Source of the DNA: Neisseria brasiliensis
Lineage (GTDB): Bacteria > Pseudomonadota > Gammaproteobacteria > Burkholderiales > Neisseriaceae
Assembly (NCBI RefSeq): GCF_009671065.1
Contig: NZ_CP046027.1
Location: forward strand, 930,001-994,000
DNA length: 64,000 nucleotides
Reading direction: 5' to 3'
Shown here: positions 1 to 5,738 of the stretch, piece by piece
Numbering within the stretch: position 1 is the stretch's first letter
How the letters are laid out: the number at the start of each line of letters is the position of its first letter
The notes under the pieces: generated by a model
What the model was told of the DNA's origin: nothing
The model's input: only the letters and a program-made list of their open reading frames with translations
The model's database searches: none
Program-made: the position numbers and the translations under genes

Positions 1-380
1 GCAAAGAAATCACCGCCTCTGATGAAAGCTGCATGGTGTTTGGTGATTTGAACGATGTCGCTTGGTCAGACACATCGCGCCTGTTCCAACGCATCAGCGG
101 CCTGCTCGATCCGCGTATCGGCCGTGGTTTGTACAACACCTTTCATGCCGATTGGAAACTGCTGCGCTGGCCGCTCGACCATATTTTCCACAGCAACGAT
201 TTCTTGGTGGCCGATTTGAAAGTGTTGCCACACATCGGCTCCGACCATTTTCCGATTTACGGCAAATTCCAATACCACCCGCCGACAGAACACGTCCACG
301 AAACGCCAGAATCCGACCACGGCGACAAACAGGAAGCGGCAGAAAAAATCGATGCGGCGATGGAATTGCAGAATGAATAA
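1..380 (+). CDS. Endonuclease/exonuclease/phosphatase family protein, C-terminal part
   Basis: The open frame runs in from the left edge (first full codon at base 3) and stops at 380, so only about 125 C-terminal residues are visible. The fragment has the family signatures GDLND (metal-binding Asp and Asn) and GSDHFPIY, with the catalytic His of the final SDH motif, as in DNase I-like phosphodiesterases and exonuclease III relatives. A hydrophilic tail rich in Glu, His and Asp follows the fold. The substrate cannot be told from the fragment; membrane-anchored members of this family are common in proteobacteria. The missing N-terminus lies outside the window. Confidence 0.85.
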   Translation, partial: KEITASDESCMVFGDLNDVAWSDTSRLFQRISGLLDPRIGRGLYNTFHADWKLLRWPLDHIFHSNDFLVADLKVLPHIGSDHFPIYGKFQYHPPTEHVHETPESDHGDKQEAAEKIDAAMELQNE

Positions 381-432
381 TGTGAGACCTTTACAAAATA
401 TCTTTAAAACCCAGCACACATAAACCGACGTC

Positions 433-452
433 ATTCCCGTGCAGACGGGAAT
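433..452. repeat. dRS3 repeat, copy 1
   Basis: ATTCCC (433-438), 8-bp spacer, GGGAAT (447-452). This is the Neisseria dRS3 format, the unit that flanks intergenic mosaic elements and serves as a phage or element integration target in meningococci. Confidence 0.85.
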
Positions 453-508
453 CCATTTTTGAGCATAGCAAATTACTGAATAAATAGGTTTCTTAGAAGC
501 TGAAATGG

Positions 509-528
509 ATTCCCGCCTGCGTGGGAAT
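509..528. repeat. dRS3 repeat, copy 2
   Basis: ATTCCC (509-514), 8-bp spacer, GGGAAT (523-528). Flanking bases form a larger inverted repeat with copy 1 (ATGGATTCCCG against CGGGAATCCAT), as expected for the two edges of one mosaic unit. Confidence 0.85.
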
Positions 529-592
529 GACGGCTTTGGTGGTTTTTATGGGTAGCTTATAAGGTTTTGCAAACGTCTCAATGTTTAAGCCA

Positions 593-629
593 AAGGCCGT
601 CTGAAAGAATATTCTTTTCAGACGGCCTT
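593..629. terminator. DUS inverted-repeat terminator
   Basis: Two DUS in inverted orientation (arms 593-606 and 616-629) make a 14-bp stem. It would end transcripts of the upstream phosphodiesterase gene. The IS30 element starts directly after it. Confidence 0.7.
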
Positions 630-630
630 A

Positions 631-1699
631 CATTCGCCTAACAAGTGCAATTTCCAATAACAGAAAAGGCCAGTATGCGGTAGTATACTGCCTTTCCTGA
701 CAAGAAAGATTGCAATATGGCCTACACACAACTGACCTCACACCAAAGATACTACATTTCCAGACATTACCGCAACCTACCCCTAAACCAAATCGCACAG
801 AACATCGGTTGTCATCCCGCCACCGTCAGTCGGGAAATCAGACGGCATTCCGTCAACGGAACCTACTGTTACCGAAAAGCACAACAGCAAAGCGAAGTTA
901 AAAAGAAAAACAAAAAGCCAACCAAACTGACTACTGCCGTCAAACAGACTGTTAACAAACTGATTACCCAAAAATACAGCCCCGAACAAGTCTGCGGCTA
1001 CCTGCTGAAACATCAACACATCAAACTGCACCACAGCACCCTTTACCGCTATCTCGCCAAAGACCGTCAAAACGGCGGCGACCTGTACACCCATCTGCGT
1101 ATCGTTTCCAAACCCTACCGCAGAAAATACGGCAGCGGCGCATGGACAAAAGGCAGCGTACCGGACAGAACCGACATTGAACACAGACCTGCCATTGTCG
1201 ATCAAAAAGAGCGGGTCGGCGATTTCGAGATGGACACCATTGTCGGTAAAGACCAAAAAAGCGGACTGGTGGTTGCTGTTGAAAGAAAAACCAAATTTGT
1301 CGTTATCCGCAAAATCAGCAATTTCAAAGCAGAAGATGTAGCCCGGGTAGTGATTCGGGCATTGAAGCCGTTTAAAGATATCATTCAAACGATTACTTTG
1401 GATAACGGTAAAGAGTTTTACCGACATAAAACCTTTGCCAAAGCCCTGGGTGCGGAAACTTACTTCTGCCGTCCATACCATTCTTGGGAAAAAGGCTTGG
1501 TGGAGAATACCAACGGGCTGATCAGACAATACTTCCCAAAGGGGACGGATTTTAGGAAACTGGGTGCTAAAAAGATTAAAGCGGTTGAGGAGGCCCTTAA
1601 CCGCCGACCGAGAAAGACATTGGACTATGAGACACCGGGTGATCTGTTTTCAGCAGCCCTTGCCAATGGCATTTGAGCGTTGCACTTGAAATGCGAATG
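631..1699 (+). mobile_element. IS30-family insertion sequence, IS1655-like
   Basis: About 1.07 kb with imperfect 20-bp terminal inverted repeats: CATTCGCCTAACAAGTGCAA at 631-650 and the matching complement at 1680-1699 (17 of 20 positions agree). A single transposase gene fills it. The IS1655 assignment is from memory of the Neisseria IS30 element. I could not identify a clear target duplication. The element lies between a DUS terminator and the 3' end of acp. Confidence 0.8.
717..1676 (+). CDS. IS30-family transposase
   Basis: A 319-residue DDE transposase that catalyses cut-and-paste or circle-mediated movement of its element. The N-terminus holds a helix-turn-helix (about residues 20-45, NQIAQNIGCHPATVSREI) typical of IS30. 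The catalytic triad is visible as D173 (FEMDTIVG), D229 (TLDNGKEF) and E263 (GLVENTNGLIRQ), with the 33-residue D-to-E spacing of the family. The C-terminal NRRPRKTLDYETP motif is also family-typical. The frame is intact, so the element may still be active. It nearly fills the space between the two inverted repeats. Confidence 0.93.
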   Translation: MAYTQLTSHQRYYISRHYRNLPLNQIAQNIGCHPATVSREIRRHSVNGTYCYRKAQQQSEVKKKNKKPTKLTTAVKQTVNKLITQKYSPEQVCGYLLKHQHIKLHHSTLYRYLAKDRQNGGDLYTHLRIVSKPYRRKYGSGAWTKGSVPDRTDIEHRPAIVDQKERVGDFEMDTIVGKDQKSGLVVAVERKTKFVVIRKISNFKAEDVARVVIRALKPFKDIIQTITLDNGKEFYRHKTFAKALGAETYFCRPYHSWEKGLVENTNGLIRQYFPKGTDFRKLGAKKIKAVEEALNRRPRKTLDYETPGDLFSAALANGI

Positions 1700-1733
1700 C
1701 AAGGGCCTTTGGTTTAAATGTTACAAAAACACA

Positions 1734-2117
1734 TCAGCGGCGGCTACGGCGCGGCTCACAGTTTTTATAAAGGATATTGTTGTCCGGTGCAGTCACCATC
1801 AGCGCCGATTTGCGGTAATTTTTGCTATCCATGTAATCGGCACCCATCATATAGCTACCCTCTTTACCGAACATCGTACCGGCCACGCTGGAATGCTCGA
1901 GGTTAATCGGCAACACGCGTTTTTTGCCTTTGAGCACGGCCGAAGCATAGGTCGGCAAGCCTTGTTTGTTGAACCCATAGGTTACTTTCAACGTACGGCC
2001 TTGGTCGCAACGGTAAGACACCGATTTTTTGCTGACCGTCGGATTATTGCCAGCAGCTTGCGCCGCTCCGCTGGCTGCCATCACAGCAACCATAGCCATT
2101 ACACACCATTTTTTCAT
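1734..2117 (-). CDS. acp: Adhesin complex protein / MliC-type lysozyme inhibitor
   Basis: A 127-residue exported protein resembling Neisseria adhesin complex protein ACP, which inhibits C-type lysozyme and acts in adhesion. Residues 1-21 are a signal peptide (MKKWCVMAMVAVMA, cleavage after AQA). The mature part carries the family core with two cysteines (YRCDQG and KNCEP) expected to form one disulfide, and the conserved stretches VTYGFNKQGL and MVTAPDN. I chose the ATG at 2117 because AAGGA lies about 10 bases before it; the frame stays open 11 codons further upstream. The IS30 element ends 34 bases past the stop, and the IS605 element ends just upstream of the promoter. A near-perfect Zur site lies 57 bases before the start. 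Confidence 0.85.
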   Translation of the reverse strand: MKKWCVMAMVAVMAASGAAQAAGNNPTVSKKSVSYRCDQGRTLKVTYGFNKQGLPTYASAVLKGKKRVLPINLEHSSVAGTMFGKEGSYMMGADYMDSKNYRKSALMVTAPDNNILYKNCEPRRSRR

Positions 2118-2173
2118 ATTGCTTGTCCTTGTTTGTTTCACACGATTCATCCGAGCCTCGCACTCGAATGAGT

Positions 2174-2188
2174 TGTTATAATATAACC
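2174..2188 (-). promoter_or_regulatory. Candidate Zur operator upstream of acp
   Basis: TGTTATAATATAACC matches 14 of 15 positions of the meningococcal Zur consensus TGTTATDWHATAACA as I recall it. It overlaps the best -10 candidate of acp (TATTAT on the minus strand). The IS605 right end lies only a few bases further upstream. Confidence 0.5.
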
Positions 2189-2194
2189 ATGATT

Positions 2195-2360
2195 TTGACG
2201 TCCTTCCCTCCCTGAAGGGAGGGAATTCCTACGGCGATTTGTGAACGGCATTGAGCCATTCACAAATCGCTTCGGTGGGTTTCTGCTGCTGACCGCCTTA
2301 CTGCACGGTTCACTTCACAGACGCTACGGGCACGTCCTGCCCTGAAACTTCATTTTACTT
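2195..2360 (-). ncRNA. Probable TnpB guide RNA (reRNA / omega RNA) at the IS right end
   Basis: TnpB guide RNAs come from the 3' end of tnpB and the element's right end. Here the region after the tnpB stop folds into a perfect 12-bp stem (2234-2245 with 2259-2270) and a 9-bp stem (2204-2212 with 2217-2225), then runs into flanking DNA that would serve as guide. The limits are inferred from family precedent; no promoter was identified. Confidence 0.55.
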
Positions 2361-3497
2361 TTGCGCTGCCAAAATCTCTTGACCGCGCTTTAACACATTG
2401 ATTGCACCCACAATATCCGCATTGTTTTGATAGCCACATTGCACACATTCAAAGTTTGCCTGTGTTTGACGGTTATCTTTGGCAGTATGTCCGCAAGCTG
2501 GGCAACAACGACTGGTATTTTGTGGCGGAACAGCCACCAAATGCCCACCGCGCCACAACAGCTTATAGTCCAACTGACGGCGAAACTCAAACCAAGACTG
2601 GTCTAAAATCGCACGGTTTAAGCTTGATTTGGCAGCAACGTTTTTTCCATGCTGCACGGCGTTGCCTTTAGCGGATTTGGACATATTCGCCACCTGCAAA
2701 TCTTCCACATACACAATCGCGTGGTTTTGGCTGATTGCGCTGCTGATTTGGTGCAGGTAGTTTTTACGGATATTGCTGATTTTGTGGTGCAAACGGCTGA
2801 TTTTTGCTTTCAGTTTCTGCCAGTTTTTGCTGAATTTGGTTTTGTGTTTGAACTGTTTTTGCAGTTTTGCTAGTTTGCCTTTCAACGTTTTGAATGCGTT
2901 GATTGGCTCAAAAAACTGACCATTGGACAATGTTGCAAATTTGGCAACACCCATATCAATCCCAGTTTCGCCACCGTTTGGCTGCGCGATTTCCTGCTCG
3001 GTTTCGGTTTGCATAGATACAAACCATTTACCGCATTTTTGCGATACGGTTACGTTTTTCAGGCTGCCTGAAACGTGTCGGCTGTTGCGATAGCGCACCC
3101 AACCGATTTTGGGCAAATAGATACGATTATTTTGCTGCTCCAATTTACAGCCTTGCGGAAAGCGGAAACTGTCTTTTTCGCCTTTGCGTTTGAATTTGGG
3201 GAAATCTGCGCGTTTGGCAAAGAAGTTTTTGAATGCGCTTTCCAAGTCTTTCAAACTTTGCTGCAAAACTTGGCTGTGGCAGTCTTTTAGCCAGTCTAAT
3301 TCTCGTTTCCATTCAGGCAGCAAATTTGCGATTTTGGTGTAGCTAAATTTGAACGAATTATCTTGTTGATATTGTTCGTTTTGATACGCCAAAGCACGAT
3401 TGAATACGAAACGCGAACAACCGCAAAATTGTTTCATTTTGCGGATTTGCTCGCCGTTTGGCATCAGTTCAAATTTGAATGTTTTGAGTATTAACAT
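2355..3497 (-). CDS. tnpB: TnpB, RNA-guided nuclease of an IS200/IS605 element
   Basis: A 380-residue TnpB, the ancestor type of Cas12. It uses a guide RNA from the element's end to cut DNA carrying the empty site, which promotes retention of the element. The RuvC-like active site is complete: D181 (ETGIDMGVAKFAT), E265 (VYVEDLQ) and D361 (NNADIVGAINVL). The zinc ribbon is present as C332-x2-C335 and C351-x2-C354. The N-terminal helix-turn-helix region (KFELMPNGEQ) is normal for the family. Length and motifs are intact, so the protein is likely functional. It is transcribed away from tnpA. Confidence 0.93.
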   Translation of the reverse strand: MLILKTFKFELMPNGEQIRKMKQFCGCSRFVFNRALAYQNEQYQQDNSFKFSYTKIANLLPEWKRELDWLKDCHSQVLQQSLKDLESAFKNFFAKRADFPKFKRKGEKDSFRFPQGCKLEQQNNRIYLPKIGWVRYRNSRHVSGSLKNVTVSQKCGKWFVSMQTETEQEIAQPNGGETGIDMGVAKFATLSNGQFFEPINAFKTLKGKLAKLQKQFKHKTKFSKNWQKLKAKISRLHHKISNIRKNYLHQISSAISQNHAIVYVEDLQVANMSKSAKGNAVQHGKNVAAKSSLNRAILDQSWFEFRRQLDYKLLWRGGHLVAVPPQNTSRCCPACGHTAKDNRQTQANFECVQCGYQNNADIVGAINVLKRGQEILAAQK

Positions 3498-3541
3498 GAT
3501 TTCATGGATAATGGAATTTTTAGCAATTTTACACTTGGTCT

Positions 3542-3958
3542 ATGGAAAAAGAAACTGATTTAAGACGTGGTCGGCACGTTGTTTTTAATCTTCATGTACA
3601 TTTGGTATTTGTCGCAAAATATCGCCGAAAAGTGTTCACAAAAGAAATTTTGGACGATATGCGCGGTATTTTTGAGAGCGTCTGCACCGATTTTGAAGCG
3701 CAACTGGTGGAATTTGACGGCGAAGATGACCATGTTCATTTACTTGTGAACTATCCGCCCAAAGTGTCTATTTCAAAACTGGTGAACAGCTTGAAAGGTG
3801 TATCTAGCCGCATGATTAGACAGAAAAATTATCCAAGCATCAAACAAAAATTATGGGGCGGTGCGTTGTGGTCGCCGTCTTATTTTGCAGGTAGCTGTGG
3901 TGGTGCGCCGATTACGATTATTCGGCAGTATATTGAACAGCAGAAAACGCCTGATTAA
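3542..3958 (+). CDS. tnpA: TnpA, IS200/IS605-family Y1 transposase
   Basis: A 138-residue HUH single-strand transposase. The HUH motif is H64-V-H66 (EDDHVHLLVNYPP), and the catalytic tyrosine is most likely Y130 in IIRQYIEQQ. The GGALWSPSYF motif is also typical of the family. It excises and inserts the element as a single-stranded circle at a short specific target. The gene is intact and starts 44 bases from the divergent tnpB start, so both promoters must lie in that gap. The left-end hairpins follow its stop. Confidence 0.93.
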   Translation: MEKETDLRRGRHVVFNLHVHLVFVAKYRRKVFTKEILDDMRGIFESVCTDFEAQLVEFDGEDDHVHLLVNYPPKVSISKLVNSLKGVSSRMIRQKNYPSIKQKLWGGALWSPSYFAGSCGGAPITIIRQYIEQQKTPD

Positions 3959-4138
3959 CTGAATATCAACGGTTTTAGGACTGCTACGCAGTCCGCGCCT
4001 TATATCTCCGCCGTGAACGGCGAAGTTTTACGGCGCAGCCTGATAAACATTCAACTACGGATTTGAAAAAATATGTATCGTTTATTTATATAAAATTTAA
4101 AAAATGTTACGCCGCCAATATTCAGCTTAACCATCTGT

Positions 4139-4208
4139 AAAAGGCCGTCTGGAAGGTTTTATGGAAATCAAAACCTTTCCTTTATACACTTTTCAGACGG
4201 CCTTTTTT
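4139..4208. terminator. DUS inverted-repeat terminator (long loop)
   Basis: The outer arms are an altered DUS (GCCGTCTGGAA, 4143-4153) and an intact inverse DUS (4192-4202). An inner stem GGAAGGTTTT/AAAACCTTT extends the fold, and a T-run follows. It lies downstream of the hydrolase-like gene. Confidence 0.6.
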
Positions 4209-4229
4209 AGTGAGATTATTCTAATTCAT

Positions 4230-4763
4230 TCACGTCAATAACATTTCCTGCATAAGCTTCATACCCCACTGCCAACCACCCAATGCACCGTTCAGACGGC
4301 CTTCATGTGGCGACACCAGTAAACGCGCATTCCAACGCAGCGCTTGCTCCTGCGCCCAATCGAGCGGACAATCGCCGCTTTGTCCAATCACCAAGGCCGC
4401 GCGGCAATGGCAGCGGGCGCGTTGCAAGGTGTGTTCGGCATCATCAGGAAACGCTTCCGGCAAAGGCGACACCAAAATTAGATTACACACCGTTTTCTGC
4501 ACATTCACATCTGCCTGATACAGCCACGCCAACACCGCCGACACGCCCGCACCATACGCCACCACCGCCACATGACGGCTCTGGTGCATGGCAAAGGCCG
4601 TCTGAACCGCCTGCTGCCATTCCCGAATGCTTTGCGAACGCGACACTTCCGCCTGCAACACAATCGGATAGCTCACCGCCCAGCGCTCCATCCACACAGG
4701 CGGCGCTTCGGTATCGTGTACCAGCAACAGCGTCAAATCTTCAAGGTCATACGCGCTCAACAT
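4230..4763 (-). CDS. RBBP9/YdeN-like alpha/beta hydrolase-fold protein
   Basis: A 177-residue protein resembling the small serine hydrolases of the RBBP9/YdeN group. The layout fits: an N-terminal strand LTLLLVHD, a nucleophile-elbow region VVAYGAGVSAVLAW (residues 67-80), a strand NLILVSPLP and a C-terminal HEGRLNGALGGWQWG in place of the usual GHxNxxSGxGxWP. The position expected to hold the catalytic Ser (GxSxG-like) reads Ala72, so activity is doubtful unless S75 serves. It lies 22 bases after the exonuclease III gene, probably in one transcript with it. The name is a fold assignment, not a demonstrated reaction. Confidence 0.65.
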   Translation of the reverse strand: MLSAYDLEDLTLLLVHDTEAPPVWMERWAVSYPIVLQAEVSRSQSIREWQQAVQTAFAMHQSRHVAVVAYGAGVSAVLAWLYQADVNVQKTVCNLILVSPLPEAFPDDAEHTLQRARCHCRAALVIGQSGDCPLDWAQEQALRWNARLLVSPHEGRLNGALGGWQWGMKLMQEMLLT

Positions 4764-4785
4764 AGCATTTCCGTTTCAGACGGCC

Positions 4786-5562
4786 TCACACCGCATAATC
4801 ATATTCCACCACCAAAGGCGCGTGGTCGGAGAATTTTTCGTCTTTATAAACATGCGCCGACACTGCCTTGGCCGCCAATTCAGGCGTGACCATTTGATAG
4901 TCAATCCGCCAACCCACGTCTTTGGCATAGGCCTGCCCGCGGTTGCTCCACCAAGTGTAGCCCGGCACTTCAGGATAAAGCGTGCGCCACATGTCCGTCC
5001 AACCCAAAGTCGCAATCACTTTGCCGATCCACTCGCGCTCTTCAGGCAAGAAACCGGAATTTTTCTGGTTGCCTTTCCAGTTTTTCAAATCAATATTCTG
5101 ATGGGCAATGTTCCAGTCGCCGCACACCACAATATCGCGTCCTTCCGCCTTCATCGCTTCGAGCATCGGATAAAACGCATCCAAAAAACGGTATTTCAAT
5201 TCCTGACGCTCCGGCGCACTGGTGCCGCTGGGCAGATACAGCGAAATCACGGTCAGATTGCCGAAATCACAACGCACAAAACGCCCTTCACGGTCGAATT
5301 CTTCAATACCCATGCCGTATTGCACCGCATCCGGCTTTTGCCTGCTGTAAACCGCCACGCCGCTGTAACCGCGTTTTTCCGCGCAATGCCAATGCCCGTG
5401 CATCCCATGCGGCTGCTTCATCTGCTCCGACAAATCCGCCTCCTGCGCTTTCAATTCCTGCACACAGACAATGTCCGCACCGGAAGCAGCGATGTATTCA
5501 TAAAAACCTTTTTTGTAAGCAGAACGGATGCCGTTGACATTGGCAGAGATGATTTTCAGCAT
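4786..5562 (-). CDS. xthA: Exonuclease III family DNA repair enzyme
   Basis: A 258-residue Mg-dependent exonuclease III/AP-endonuclease family enzyme that trims 3' ends or abasic sites in base excision repair. Visible motifs are SANVNGIRSA (N-terminal Asn), CVQELKAQ (metal-binding Glu), GDWNIAHQNIDL (catalytic Asp/Asn), GWRIDYQMV and the final SDHAPLVV with the catalytic His. I chose the ATG at 5562, where the family's start (MLKIISANVNG) lies; upstream codons have no homology. Meningococcus has two paralogues, one (NExo) mainly a 3' phosphatase/exonuclease. Which activity this copy has cannot be settled by eye. The hydrolase-like gene follows. Confidence 0.92.
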   Translation of the reverse strand: MLKIISANVNGIRSAYKKGFYEYIAASGADIVCVQELKAQEADLSEQMKQPHGMHGHWHCAEKRGYSGVAVYSRQKPDAVQYGMGIEEFDREGRFVRCDFGNLTVISLYLPSGTSAPERQELKYRFLDAFYPMLEAMKAEGRDIVVCGDWNIAHQNIDLKNWKGNQKNSGFLPEEREWIGKVIATLGWTDMWRTLYPEVPGYTWWSNRGQAYAKDVGWRIDYQMVTPELAAKAVSAHVYKDEKFSDHAPLVVEYDYAV

Positions 5563-5738
5563 GATTTTTAAATATGAAGTCAAGAAAAGTCGCATTATAC
5601 CTGAAATGCTTTTCAGACGGCCTCCGTGTTGCATAAAGCAGTTGAAACGGTATACCACTCAAAAAATGTGCCGCCTTTGCCAGTTTTTGGACTCCGGCAA
5701 GAACGGCACAACAGCGGCCTGTGAAACGTTGCTATCGG

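Larger units (their letters stand above)
384..579. mobile_element. Non-coding mosaic element with two dRS3 repeats and GAGACC-type ends
   Basis: A 196-bp block bounded by imperfect inverted ends: left GAGACCTTTACAAAA at 384, right (complement) GAGACGTTTGCAAAA ending at 579. It is flanked by a 5-bp direct repeat AATGT (379-383 and 580-584), which looks like a target-site duplication. Inside are two dRS3 units, each ATTCCC-8 bp-GGGAAT. It carries no gene. The ends match those of the 143-bp repeats at 9187, 46396 and 53501, so the same transposase may move both types. Confidence 0.8.
2195..4060. mobile_element. IS200/IS605-family insertion sequence with divergent tnpA and tnpB
   Basis: Two divergent genes share a 44-bp gap: tnpB (minus) and tnpA (plus). 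The right end beyond tnpB has a perfect 9-bp hairpin (arms 2204-2212 and 2217-2225, loop TGAA) followed by the GACGTCAA-type tip at about 2195. The left end beyond tnpA has hairpins at 3978-3994 (GGACTGC stem) and 4009-4022 (CGCCG stem). Such subterminal hairpins are what the Y1 transposase recognises on single-stranded DNA. The outer left boundary near 4060 is approximate. No terminal inverted repeats are seen, as expected for this family. Confidence 0.85.

Noticed and set aside
783..1529. Antisense frame of 248 codons in the IS30 transposase
   Set aside because: Shadow of an intact transposase with a complete catalytic triad.
1680..2171. A 163-codon plus-strand frame across acp
   Set aside because: It is the mirror of acp and runs over an insertion-sequence end.
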